From positions 1-64,000 of the forward strand of contig NZ_FCOC02000016.1 in the NCBI RefSeq assembly GCF_001544455.2: a stretch of DNA of 64,000 nucleotides, written 5' to 3'. The stretch's first letter is position 1. Every line of letters begins with the position of its first letter. The stretch comes from Caballeronia sordidicola. Its GTDB lineage: Bacteria > Pseudomonadota > Gammaproteobacteria > Burkholderiales > Burkholderiaceae. The notes under the pieces are model-generated. The model saw only the letters and a list, made by a program, of their open reading frames with translations, searched no databases and was not told the DNA's origin. Positions 35,401 to 44,049 of this stretch are shown here, piece by piece. A program made the translations under genes and the position numbers.

Positions 35401-35437
35401 TATAACAAAATATCGTTATAAATCAGATAGTTATAAT
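35401..35437. promoter_or_regulatory. Candidate operator/promoter in the 490-bp nicT-nicF gap
   Basis: TATAAC (35401-35406), GTTATA (35415-35420) and GTTATA (35430-35435) lie in an AT-rich island inside a GC-rich gap (35056-35546). The first two form a perfect dyad with an 8-base spacer, and the third repeats the second. This gap does not contain the AATGTGTACRCT motif, so nicT-nicB may answer to another regulator. No gene is credible in the gap. Confidence 0.4.
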
Positions 35438-35546
35438 TTTTACTTCAGGCGTGTTGAAGCGTCCCGCAGGCCGGATCCGCGGGACATTTTCGAGGTAAAT
35501 CGCGTTGATTCAGCCGCGCTTCTCGAGCGTTCGGACCAGAGTGTTC

Positions 35547-36185
35547 TTATCGATTTTCGATGGCGGCAAGCGCTTCATCCAGCGTCATCACGGCGGCGTA
35601 TTTCTGCTGCATATCGAAGAGATTTGCATCGTGCGGGCCGATCGCGCGGTCCCCGACACAATCGGAAATGACCAGCGGCCGAAAGCCATGCGACATCGCA
35701 TCGACCACGCTTGCGCGCACGCATCCGCTCGTCACCGCGCCCGCCACGATCAACGTCTGAACCGCGCGCTGCGATAACCACGGCGCGAGCTGCGTGCCGA
35801 AGAATGCGGACGGCACCGTCTTGCGCACAACGAGTTCGCCGGCCGCCGGCGTGAGTTCCGGCACAATGGCGCTGTTCGGATGATCCTCGGTCAGCGTTGC
35901 CATGCCCGGGACTTTCAGCGAGAAGACGTTGTCGTCGCTGCCATCGGCGGCATAGACGATGCGGCTGTGCGCAACCGGCCATTCATGGCGTCGCGCGGCG
36001 GCAAGCAGATGCGTGGTGCGGTTTATGGCCGGCGCAATATTGCCGCCGCCAAAGGTCTTCGGGTCCGCGAAGCCGACCACGAAGTCCACGATCAGCAAGC
36101 CGATATTGCCTTTCACCGGCAATGGCGTACCGAATCCCTGCTGCTTGTAGACGCCGGATTCCGCATGGCTCTGGATGTCGCTCAT
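35547..36185 (-). CDS. nicF: Maleamate amidohydrolase NicF
   Basis: A 212-residue isochorismatase-fold cysteine hydrolase converting maleamate to maleate and ammonia. The catalytic triad is visible: Asp34 in LLIVDF, Lys122 in VVRKTVPSAFFG and Cys155 in VTSGCVRASVVDAMSHG. Length and sequence context fit NicF. It is the last gene of the minus-strand nicE-nicD-nicX-nicF group, 25 bp after nicX. Confidence 0.92.
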   Translation of the reverse strand: MSDIQSHAESGVYKQQGFGTPLPVKGNIGLLIVDFVVGFADPKTFGGGNIAPAINRTTHLLAAARRHEWPVAHSRIVYAADGSDDNVFSLKVPGMATLTEDHPNSAIVPELTPAAGELVVRKTVPSAFFGTQLAPWLSQRAVQTLIVAGAVTSGCVRASVVDAMSHGFRPLVISDCVGDRAIGPHDANLFDMQQKYAAVMTLDEALAAIENR

Positions 36186-36210
36186 TCAAATGCTCCGATT
36201 CAGGATTGTG

Positions 36211-37245
36211 TCAGCGGTCCATCACCACGCCGTCGCGAACCACGGCTTCGCCATCGAGCATCACGTCGCAATGACGCAGCGGAATGTCGATATGGCATGT
36301 CGTGGTGCGCTTGCCGCCGGCTTCGTTATTCGGTCCGAGAGAAAACAGGAAGTTGCCTTCGAACGCACGCGCATCCATGCCAATGGTCGCTTCGCGGTCG
36401 TAAAGCCCGAGCGTCGACCAGCGTGCGCGTGGCTGCAGACCCCAGCCGATATGCGAGATCGCGTAACCTTCCGGATCATTGAACGACGCCATGTAATCGC
36501 TGAGCAACGCGGCGTCCACGCCGCCATCGATGCGCGTTGCATACCCGTTCTCAACGGTCAGCGTGATCGGGTCGTTCACGTATCTTTTCTGCGGCAGCAG
36601 GATGTCGCCGCGATCGATCACAATCTGTCCGCTCGCCTGTCCTTCGTTCGGGAACGTCAGCACGAAACCGCTTGGCCAGTGGTCCCAGCGCCCGGGTTCA
36701 TCGACGAAACCGTATTCGGAGATCGCCGGAAATTCGCCCAGCGGACAAACCAGTTCCGTGCCGGCGCTCGACTTCACGCGCATTTCACGCGACGCCGTGA
36801 TGCGCGCCGCCGCCGCCCGCACGCGCGTGCGGTCGGCTGCGGTCGGGACCATGCGCGCGAGCACTTCGGGCGGCTCGACGGCGAGCAGGATCTTCGTGCC
36901 CGTTTTCAGGATCTCGTGTTGTTCGGGCGAGAACAGCAGCGTCATCAGGTCGAGCACGAGATCGCTTTCCTTCAACGCCGCGATGGCCGCGTGATTGCCG
37001 GTCAGCGGCGTGGTGCCGAGATACGCGAGCGAGTCGCGGCTCAACGCCTTTTCGCCATTTACCGGCAACAGGTCGAGCCGGTTGACGATAGCGCCCATCG
37101 ACTGCGTGGCGATCAGCGCGCTCGACAGCGTCTGCGGATGTGTGGACGCGCTCGTGAGAATGGTGACGGTCTGGCCGGCTTCTAGCTTCGACAACGTCAG
37201 CACCTCTTTCCACGCGGCAATCATTTCGTAATCGCTGATAGGCAT
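36211..37245 (-). CDS. nicX: 2,5-dihydroxypyridine 5,6-dioxygenase NicX
   Basis: A 344-residue iron(II) ring-cleaving dioxygenase, related in fold to M29 aminopeptidases, that opens 2,5-dihydroxypyridine to N-formylmaleamate. The metal ligands known for NicX are all present: H265 in YAISHIGWG, and H318 and D320 in TTCHIDIPLRHCD. The ATG at 37245 has AAAGGAG upstream. It lies between nicD (10 bp) and nicF. Confidence 0.94.
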   Translation of the reverse strand: MPISDYEMIAAWKEVLTLSKLEAGQTVTILTSASTHPQTLSSALIATQSMGAIVNRLDLLPVNGEKALSRDSLAYLGTTPLTGNHAAIAALKESDLVLDLMTLLFSPEQHEILKTGTKILLAVEPPEVLARMVPTAADRTRVRAAAARITASREMRVKSSAGTELVCPLGEFPAISEYGFVDEPGRWDHWPSGFVLTFPNEGQASGQIVIDRGDILLPQKRYVNDPITLTVENGYATRIDGGVDAALLSDYMASFNDPEGYAISHIGWGLQPRARWSTLGLYDREATIGMDARAFEGNFLFSLGPNNEAGGKRTTTCHIDIPLRHCDVMLDGEAVVRDGVVMDR

Positions 37246-37255
37246 GACAGCTCCT

Positions 37256-38083
37256 TTAAATAAGCTTTGCGCCGAGGAAATCGCCGAATGCTGCGTAGAA
37301 GCCGGCTTCGTTGTCCCACGGGATCATGTGGCCGGCGTCCGGCACGCGCGTATGCAGCAGACCGGGTGCGAGCGCCTGCATTTCCTTGACGTCTTCGTCG
37401 AGCACGACGTCGCCGCGCGCCGCCGTGATGAGTAGCGACGGCACGCGCAGGTGCGGCAGATCGGCATGGATATCGTCGGTATGGAAACCTTCGAATGAAG
37501 TCAGCATCGCGCGTTCGTCGCAGGTATGGAGCCATTGCGCGCGCAGGCGCCGTTGCTCTTCGGTCCAGGTCGGACAAAAGGCGAGCATGCCTTCGGCGTC
37601 GATGCCCTTGAGGGCGAGGCGGATCGAATCCACGTACCACGGCAGTTTCGCCGGATACGCGCGGCGGCCGGGACCGGATACGGGCGGGTCGACCAGCACC
37701 GTGCGCGTGAGGCCCTCAGGTGCGCTGCGGGCGGCGCGGATGGCAATGCGGGCGCCCATCGAGTGGCCAACGAGCGCATAGTGTTCGAGGCCGAGCGCCT
37801 GAGCCAGCGCGATGACATCGGCGGCTTGCGCGTCGAGACTGTAGTCGAGCGTGGCCGATGCCTCCGACAAACCCCGGCCGCGGACATCGAGCACGTAGGT
37901 ATCGAACTGGCGGCCAAGCACTTCGCCGACAAACCCCCACGTCACTGCGGGGCTCGTGATGCCCGGAATCAGGATCACGGCAGGGCGGCCGGCGCGCACG
38001 CCGTCGGCGCCCCCATAGCGCAGGAAATGCTGGCGAATGCCATTGGCATTGACATTCGCGCCGTAGAGCAAGGTTGAGTCCAT
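37256..38083 (-). CDS. nicD: N-formylmaleamate deformylase NicD
   Basis: A 275-residue alpha/beta hydrolase releasing formate from N-formylmaleamate. Nucleophile Ser108 is in LVGHSMGAR, Asp132 in LVDPPVSG, and the His is in PDAGHMIPWDN. The N-terminus LLYGANVNANGIRQHFLRYGG matches NicD, which favours the ATG at 38083. A TTG at 38140 would overlap the nicE stop (TTGA) and add 19 residues; it remains possible. It lies between nicE and nicX. Confidence 0.92.
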   Translation of the reverse strand: MDSTLLYGANVNANGIRQHFLRYGGADGVRAGRPAVILIPGITSPAVTWGFVGEVLGRQFDTYVLDVRGRGLSEASATLDYSLDAQAADVIALAQALGLEHYALVGHSMGARIAIRAARSAPEGLTRTVLVDPPVSGPGRRAYPAKLPWYVDSIRLALKGIDAEGMLAFCPTWTEEQRRLRAQWLHTCDERAMLTSFEGFHTDDIHADLPHLRVPSLLITAARGDVVLDEDVKEMQALAPGLLHTRVPDAGHMIPWDNEAGFYAAFGDFLGAKLI

Positions 38084-38136
38084 CGCGGGGTCCGTAGATG
38101 AGTCGAAAGCTTTCAATGAAAGGTTCAACGGCGCGG

Positions 38137-38889
38137 TCAATATGCGCCGGAGAGCAGCGCGCCCGCGCCCGGCACCACGCGTTCGAGATCGAGCTCGCGC
38201 AGCATGGCGTAGGTGGTCGCAATCGCCGCCGTAATCACCGGCTTGCCGGTCATGGCCTCGACTTGCGGCACGGCGGCGAGCGACGGCATCTGCACGCAGG
38301 CCGACAGCACGATTGCATCCACGTCCTTGTAGTCCAGCGTCTTCACGATTTCCGGCAAGAGCCGCGGGTCGTGGCGGCCGACATCCAGATTGTCGGGAAT
38401 TTCGAGCGCGCGGTAGTCGACGACTTCAAACCCTTCCGAGCGGATGTAATCCACCACGAGTTCCGTCAGCGGCTTCATGTAGGGCGCAACCACCACAATA
38501 CGCTTTGCCTTGATGACCTTCAGTGCTTCGACTAGCGCGCCCGCGCTCGTGATGACCGGCGCCGAGCCGCCGTTTTCGACCGTACGTTCGTGCAGCCGCT
38601 TTTGGGAAACCCGGTGATAACCATGTCCCATCGCCATGATCGCGACGAGGCACGCATAGCCCAGCACGTCCACGCGCGCGTCGCTCAGTTCCAGCGCGCA
38701 GCGGTCCGATTCCGCATCCATGGCCGCGAGTTCTTCCTTCACCACCTTCTTCATGCGCATGCGGCTCGAATGGAACGTGAAGCGCTCCGGGCGGATGGCC
38801 TGGCGCGCGAGCAGCATGGCCGGGATCTCGGTTTCCATCGTGGTATTCGAACTCGGCACGATCTGGCCGATGCGGAAGTTCTTGCTCAT
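38137..38889 (-). CDS. nicE: Maleate isomerase NicE
   Basis: A 250-residue Asp/Glu-racemase-fold enzyme that turns maleate into fumarate, the last pathway step. Both catalytic cysteines are visible: C80 in LGYACLVAIM and C198 in VLSACVQMPS. It is the first gene of the minus-strand group. Its promoter lies in the 332-bp divergent region shared with nicC and carries a NicR-type operator just downstream of a TATATT hexamer. Confidence 0.94.
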   Translation of the reverse strand: MSKNFRIGQIVPSSNTTMETEIPAMLLARQAIRPERFTFHSSRMRMKKVVKEELAAMDAESDRCALELSDARVDVLGYACLVAIMAMGHGYHRVSQKRLHERTVENGGSAPVITSAGALVEALKVIKAKRIVVVAPYMKPLTELVVDYIRSEGFEVVDYRALEIPDNLDVGRHDPRLLPEIVKTLDYKDVDAIVLSACVQMPSLAAVPQVEAMTGKPVITAAIATTYAMLRELDLERVVPGAGALLSGAY

Positions 38890-38985
38890 CTGTTCGACTC
38901 CGTATTTCGTGAGCCACGCGGGGCGGCTTGATAGGTTCAGTGCTTGGATGCGCGATGCGGTGCGTTGATTGCGTCAGGAAATTCT

Positions 38986-38998
38986 AGTGTACACATTG
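38986..38998 (-). promoter_or_regulatory. NicR-type operator at the nicE promoter
   Basis: On the minus strand this reads CAATGTGTACACT, an exact inverted copy of the site at 39139-39151. The hexamer TATATT (complement of 39000-39005) sits 2 bases before its AATG core on the minus strand and is the likely -10 of nicE. Binding here would block transcription. Confidence 0.65.
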
Positions 38999-39138
38999 GA
39001 ATATAACAAGTTTCCACAAATATTTTTTGCTGGTGCACGCATGCTTTATGTTGGTGAAAACCCTGATAAATCGCACCTATAAAGGGCTTGTTCGCACTTG
39101 ACTGGATCAAATGCAAATTTTCTTTACCCAAAATAATT

Positions 39139-39151
39139 CAATGTGTACACT
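39139..39151 (+). promoter_or_regulatory. NicR-type operator at the nicC promoter
   Basis: CAATGTGTACACT repeats, in opposite orientation, the 13-mer at 38986-38998. AATAAT (39132-39137) lies 2 bases before the AATG core, the same geometry as at nicE. The rest of the 332-bp gap holds no gene. Confidence 0.65.
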
Positions 39152-39221
39152 CGATATCAGTTCATTCAACAGGCTCGGCTGAAGCAATTTTTGCCCGAGC
39201 GCCAGACATGGAGAGATCATC

Positions 39222-40382
39222 ATGAGCACACCCCGTATCGCGATTGTTGGCGCGGGCCTCGGAGGAACGGCGGCAGCCGCGTTGATGCAGCGCGCCGGGT
39301 ATTCAGTGCGTCTGTACGAGCAGGCTCCGGCGTTTTCGCGTCTTGGCGCAGGCATTCATCTCGGACCGAATGTGATGAAGATCATGCGTCGCATCGGTTG
39401 CGAAGATGCGCTCAACGTCATGGGATCGCATCCGGACTTCTGGTACAGCCGCGACTGGAAAAGCGGCGAAGCGATTGCCCAGATTCCGCTTGGCGACTTC
39501 GCGGAGAAGGAATACGGCGCGTCGTATCTCACGGTGCATCGCGGCGACTTTCATGCGCTGATGACCGAGGCGGTCGAGCCTGGCACCATCGAGTTCAACA
39601 AGTGCCTGACCCAGATCGAAGAAACCGGCAAGGATGTGCGCCTCACGTTTGCCGATGGCAGCGTGGAGACGGCTGACATTGTGATTGGCGCGGATGGCGT
39701 GAATTCGAAGATCCGCGACCATCTGCTGGGCGCCGAACCGCCGCGTTATACGGGTTATGTGGCGCACCGCGCCGTCTTTCCGGCGTCGCTGCTCGGCGCC
39801 GATCCGTTCGATCTGTGCGTGAAGTGGTGGTCGGAAGATCGTCATATGATGGTGTATTACGTCACGTCCAAACGCGATGAAATCTATTACGTGACCGGCG
39901 TTCCGCAAGCCGAGTGGCCGGCGGGACAATCGGTTGCGCCGAGCAGCCGCGACGAGATGCGCGAAGTTTTCGCGGGTTACCATCCTTCGGTGCAAAAGCT
40001 GATCGACGCCACGCCGGAAGTCACGAAGTGGCCGCTGCTGGAGCGCGATCCCTTGCCGTTGTGGAGCCGCGGCCGCCTGGTGCTGCTTGGCGACGCCTGC
40101 CATCCAATGAAACCGCATATGGCGCAGGGCGCGGCCATGGCAATCGAAGATGCGGCCATGCTGACGCGCTGCCTGGACGAGGTCGGTGTGAACGACTACG
40201 CCAGCGCGTTCGCGCTGTATGAAGCGAATCGCGCGGAGCGTGCTTCGAAGGTGCAACTGGTCTCGCACAACAACACGTGGCTGCGCACGAACGAAGATCC
40301 GGCATGGGTGTTTGCGTATGATGTATTCAACGAGCCGTTAAAGGCGCCGGCGGCGAAACAGGCATCGGTAGCTGCGGTCTGA
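39222..40382 (+). CDS. nicC: 6-hydroxynicotinate 3-monooxygenase NicC
   Basis: A 386-residue FAD-dependent aromatic hydroxylase that decarboxylates and hydroxylates 6-hydroxynicotinate to 2,5-dihydroxypyridine using NADH. It shows the dinucleotide motif IVGAGLGGTAAAALMQRAG (near 7-25), the DG motif VIGADGVNSKIRDHLLG and the ribityl-binding GD motif LVLLGDACHPMKPHMAQGAAMAIEDA (near 287). The length equals that of P. putida NicC. It leads the plus-strand group nicC-nicA-cytochrome fusion (gaps 16 and 4 bp), under the divergent operator region. Confidence 0.93.
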   Translation: MSTPRIAIVGAGLGGTAAAALMQRAGYSVRLYEQAPAFSRLGAGIHLGPNVMKIMRRIGCEDALNVMGSHPDFWYSRDWKSGEAIAQIPLGDFAEKEYGASYLTVHRGDFHALMTEAVEPGTIEFNKCLTQIEETGKDVRLTFADGSVETADIVIGADGVNSKIRDHLLGAEPPRYTGYVAHRAVFPASLLGADPFDLCVKWWSEDRHMMVYYVTSKRDEIYYVTGVPQAEWPAGQSVAPSSRDEMREVFAGYHPSVQKLIDATPEVTKWPLLERDPLPLWSRGRLVLLGDACHPMKPHMAQGAAMAIEDAAMLTRCLDEVGVNDYASAFALYEANRAERASKVQLVSHNNTWLRTNEDPAWVFAYDVFNEPLKAPAAKQASVAAV

Positions 40383-40398
40383 TTCCGATAAATCAAAC

Positions 40399-40911
40399 AT
40401 GAGCGTGTCCGCATCTGCGTCGTCGGCTCCCGAACCATTGACCATGACCGTCAATGGTTCGTCGCGCACGCTCGAAGGCGTGACGCGCGACACGCCCTTG
40501 CTCTATGTGCTGCGCAACGATTTCGAATTGAATGGCCCGAAGTACGGCTGCGGCCTCGGGCAATGCGGCGCATGCACGGTCCTGCTCGACGGCGGTCCCG
40601 CGCGTTCATGCGTGGTGCCGGTTGCGGCGGCGGTCGGCCGGGAAACGGTGACGCTCGAAGGGCTCGGCACGCTGGATGCGCTGCATCCCATCCAGCGTGC
40701 TTTTATCGACGAACAGGCGGCGCAGTGCGGCTATTGTCTGAACGGCATGATCATGAGCACGAAGGCGCTGCTCGATCGCAATCCCGAGCCCGATGACGCC
40801 GCGATCCGCGACGCGCTGCGCTTCAACCTGTGCCGCTGCGGCACGCACATCGAGATCATGAAGGCCGTGCATCGCGCGATCGAGTACCTGAAACGCGAAG
40901 AAGGGCGCTGA
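40399..40911 (+). CDS. nicA: Nicotinate hydroxylase [2Fe-2S] subunit NicA
   Basis: A 170-residue iron-sulfur subunit that carries electrons from the molybdenum site. The plant-type cluster ligands are in YGCGLGQCGACTVLLDG (C51, C56, C59) with C71. The second cluster ligands are in QCGYCLNGMIMS and FNLCRCGTHIEIM. It is the small subunit of the xanthine-dehydrogenase family and lies 4 bp before the fusion gene, with which it must be co-translated. Confidence 0.93.
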   Translation: MSVSASASSAPEPLTMTVNGSSRTLEGVTRDTPLLYVLRNDFELNGPKYGCGLGQCGACTVLLDGGPARSCVVPVAAAVGRETVTLEGLGTLDALHPIQRAFIDEQAAQCGYCLNGMIMSTKALLDRNPEPDDAAIRDALRFNLCRCGTHIEIMKAVHRAIEYLKREEGR

Positions 40912-40915
40912 ATCA

Positions 40916-43651
40916 ATGACGCGTGCAATGGACGCCATGCGCGAACGGGATTCCGGCCAGCCCGTGCTGCTGCCCGATTCGATGCTTCACGCATGTGTGC
41001 TGATGAACGCCGACGCCGCGTTGCTGGAGCGTGCTGCTGCCTTGCGGACCGAAGGCGTGCGCTGGATTCACACAGGGAGCGTGGCTGCGTTTGTTGCGGG
41101 CCGGCTTGAGCTTGCATGTGACGCGGCGCGCCGTCTGATCGATGTTCCCATTGCAGGCGCGGACGCTGCTTCGCTGCCCGTCGCGCGTTCGGACCTTCAG
41201 CACGAAGCGCATTACGCATGGCCTCTCTCTTCGGATTCTTTCACGCCATGCGAAGCGATTGCGCGCATGGATGGCGATCTGGTTTCGTTGTGGACGCGTG
41301 CGCCGGCCAGTGCAGACTTGCTTTCGAAGCTTGTTGCCGCGACAGGATTTTCCGCCGGGCGCTTCGAATTCCATTCATTGGACGAGAGCAAGGCTACGGA
41401 TCTGGCGTTGGCAACACACGCCGCCATGGCGGCCGTCATGTTGATGAACGAAGTGGGCGGCGCGGTGTGTGTCGGTGGATATTTATCGTCGGCGAACGCG
41501 CGGGAAGCGACGTTCGCCGTTGCCGCTTCGCTCGATAGCACAGGCACGCTGCACGACTGGCAATACGAGGCGCGCATACCAGGATCTTCAGGCAACGAAG
41601 CGTCTGCCGCTGAAGACTTGGGGCCGTACTTCTCCCGCCGTTCCCGGTCGCTGACCGACGATCCGGCCGGACTCATTCCGGATGCCGCGCACACATTCGC
41701 GCGCGAATCGTTTATCGATGAAATTGCGCGTGACAATCAGCGCGACCCCGTGTCGTTCCGGCTCGATCATCTCGATCCCGTGGAGCAGGACGGCGCGCGC
41801 GCGTTGATCGACACCATTGCCGAGCGCGCCGCGTGGGGAGGCAAGCCCAGGCAAACGCGCAATACCGCGATTGTCCACGGCCGAGGTTTCGCATTCGACG
41901 AACACAAGCGCGACGCCGAAACGCCCGCGTATTCGGCATGGATCGTCGATCTCGACGTCAATCGGCTAACGGGCGACGTGGCCGTCAATCGCGTGGCCGC
42001 GGGACGCGCGAGCGGACGTCGAAGGCTGGGCAATATGGCTGGCGTTCCAGCGCGGCTGATCGCGGCGGCGGCCTCACGCGCGCTGGGTTTGCAACTCACC
42101 GCGCGGCCCTCGCACGATGAAACGCCCGACGCGCAGGCGGTATCGCACGAACTGGCATTGGCGCCGTCTTCAACGTTGCCTGCCGAGATCGTGACCGAAA
42201 GCATCGATGCTTCGCCGGCAGCGGCCGCCATCGCCAATGCGCTCTTCGACGCAACTGGCGTGCGCTTTCGCGCGCCGCCGTTCACGCCGGAACGCGTGCG
42301 CGCGGCGCTGGATGGATCGGCGTCGTCGTTCGTGGGCGCGCCGAAGCGCGGCAGGCGCTCGCTGAAGGCGCTGCTGGCGGCGGGTGGCGTGGGCGGCGTG
42401 ATCGGCCTCGCGTGCTCTCTCTGGCCGCTCCGTGCACCCATTGAACCCATTGAACCCATTGCGCGCCCACTGGCCTCCACATGGTCCGAAGCCACCATCG
42501 CGCGTGGCCGGGAAGTCGCCGAATTCGGCGACTGCGCCGTCTGCCACACGGCGCCCGGCGGCGCGGTCAACGCGGGTGGCCTGGGCCTCGAAACGCCGTT
42601 CGGCATGGTCTACACGACTAACCTCACGCCCGATCCGAAGACGGGTATCGGCAACTGGTCGTTCGCCGCCTTCGATCGCGCAATGCGTCAGGGCATTTCG
42701 CGCGATGGGCATCATCTGTATCCCGCGTTTCCCTACACCGCGTTCACGAAGATGAGCGAAGCGGACATGACCGCGCTCTACGCGTATCTCATGTCGCAAC
42801 CTGCGGTCGAAAATGCGCCGCCGCCAACGCGCCTGCCGTTTCCGCTGAACCAGCGCGCGCTGGTGGCGGGATGGAACGCGCTGTATCTGAAGCAAGGCGA
42901 ATTCAAGCCGGACCCAACGCGCTCGGCGCAATGGAATCGCGGCCAGTATCTCGTCGATGGCGCCGGCCATTGCAGCGCGTGTCATTCGCCGCGCAACATG
43001 TTAGGCGCGGAGAAGGGCGGCCGCTTGTACATGACGGGCGGCAGCGCGGAGGGATGGGTCGCGCCATCGCTTGTCGGCAACTCCAAAGCGCCGGTCAAAT
43101 GGACCGAGCAGGCGCTCTACGATTATCTCAAGACCGGCTTCTCGCCCGAACACGGTGTTGCTGCAGGACCGATGGCGCCGGTCGTCGCAAGTCTGTCGAC
43201 GCTGCCGGAAGCCGATGTGCGCGCCATGGCGCATTACGTGGCTTCGTTGTCGGATACGTCCGACGCCGCCAAACCAACGCAGGTTGCGCAACACAAACCC
43301 GACGCCGTCACGCTGCAAGGCCTCGACAGTGGCCGCCGCATTTTCGAAGGCGCGTGCGCGGTGTGTCATGCGGTGACGGGCGGTGTCGGCAACTTCGGCG
43401 TGCGTCCGTTGCTTGCGCTCAATACAAGCGTGAGCGAATCCACGCCGGACAACCTGCTGAAGGTCATTCAAAACGGTATTGATGCACCCGCGACCGACGC
43501 GCTCGGCTACATGCCCGGCTTCAGGGATTCGTTCGACGATAGTCAGATGGCGGAACTCGTGACGTATATTCGCGCGACTTTTGCGCCAAACGAAGCGCCG
43601 TGGAAGGATCTTGAACAGGCGTCGGCGCGGGTTCGGAAGCACGCGCATTAA
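40916..43651 (+). CDS. Degenerate NicB molybdopterin domain fused to a three-haem cytochrome c
   Basis: A 911-residue protein in the normal place of nicB. Residues 1-475 are a shortened relative of the molybdopterin subunit; the shared end IANALFDATGVRFR and the YSAWIVDLDVNRLTGDVAV stretch prove the kinship. It is about 270 residues shorter than the intact subunit, and the catalytic GSGE is replaced by VTES (426-429), so it should not hold an active molybdenum site. A membrane helix follows (about 485-505), then a periplasmic cytochrome part with haem motifs CAVCH (540-544), CSACH (686-690) and CAVCH (814-818). Its likely role is docking NicA and the separate catalytic subunit (31469-33715) and passing electrons to the respiratory chain. 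Confidence 0.82.
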   Translation: MTRAMDAMRERDSGQPVLLPDSMLHACVLMNADAALLERAAALRTEGVRWIHTGSVAAFVAGRLELACDAARRLIDVPIAGADAASLPVARSDLQHEAHYAWPLSSDSFTPCEAIARMDGDLVSLWTRAPASADLLSKLVAATGFSAGRFEFHSLDESKATDLALATHAAMAAVMLMNEVGGAVCVGGYLSSANAREATFAVAASLDSTGTLHDWQYEARIPGSSGNEASAAEDLGPYFSRRSRSLTDDPAGLIPDAAHTFARESFIDEIARDNQRDPVSFRLDHLDPVEQDGARALIDTIAERAAWGGKPRQTRNTAIVHGRGFAFDEHKRDAETPAYSAWIVDLDVNRLTGDVAVNRVAAGRASGRRRLGNMAGVPARLIAAAASRALGLQLTARPSHDETPDAQAVSHELALAPSSTLPAEIVTESIDASPAAAAIANALFDATGVRFRAPPFTPERVRAALDGSASSFVGAPKRGRRSLKALLAAGGVGGVIGLACSLWPLRAPIEPIEPIARPLASTWSEATIARGREVAEFGDCAVCHTAPGGAVNAGGLGLETPFGMVYTTNLTPDPKTGIGNWSFAAFDRAMRQGISRDGHHLYPAFPYTAFTKMSEADMTALYAYLMSQPAVENAPPPTRLPFPLNQRALVAGWNALYLKQGEFKPDPTRSAQWNRGQYLVDGAGHCSACHSPRNMLGAEKGGRLYMTGGSAEGWVAPSLVGNSKAPVKWTEQALYDYLKTGFSPEHGVAAGPMAPVVASLSTLPEADVRAMAHYVASLSDTSDAAKPTQVAQHKPDAVTLQGLDSGRRIFEGACAVCHAVTGGVGNFGVRPLLALNTSVSESTPDNLLKVIQNGIDAPATDALGYMPGFRDSFDDSQMAELVTYIRATFAPNEAPWKDLEQASARVRKHAH

Positions 43652-44049
43652 ATATTCGCTTCGTAGGGGCGCGCGGTTGGTTCAGGCCCTTTCGTCCAAC
43701 ACTTCTTATAATCGGCCGATAACCTGTCATGCCCCGCTGCACTGCGTCGCGGCATTGCACCAATAGCGGGACCTTCGCACCGTAAAAGAGACTATGGCGT
43801 GTACGCTGGGTTTTAAAGGTGCAGTGCGGGACTGCGCAGTGTCCGAGTGTCAGCGATCCGTCAGCGTGAAATGCCTTTTATATAATGAGTTTAAGCCAAA
43901 TACTTAGTAAAAGCCACTAGCCTAAAAACAGGCATGCTCATTGCATAGAAGACTAGAATTAGAGTGTGTACATTTGTATTGATGAGTTGATCCAGCGCTG
44001 CGCGAGACGCGCGCCGTCTTCCTGATGAACCCCAAGCGATAGAGGCGTC
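43652..44049 (+). promoter_or_regulatory. Promoter region of the branched-chain-type ABC operon with NicR-like sites
   Basis: This 398-bp gap has no gene. AGTGTGTACATT (43963-43974) matches the nicE-side operator at 10 of 12 bases, and TAGAAT (43954-43959) just before it is a candidate -10. A weaker match, GTGTACGCT, lies at 43799-43807, and TATAAT at 43881-43886 could be a second -10. The layout, operator immediately after the -10, copies the nicR, nicE and nicC promoters. Confidence 0.5.

Noticed and set aside
35258..35671. A 137-codon plus-strand frame in the nicT-nicF gap
   Set aside because: It runs into nicF on the opposite strand, crosses an AT-rich promoter-like island, and has no recognisable protein or ribosome site.
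40916..43651. Simple frameshift or truncation artefact in nicB
   Set aside because: The frame is continuous through the remnant molybdopterin part, the membrane helix and three haem motifs, with normal codon use, so degeneration looks old rather than an assembly fault.
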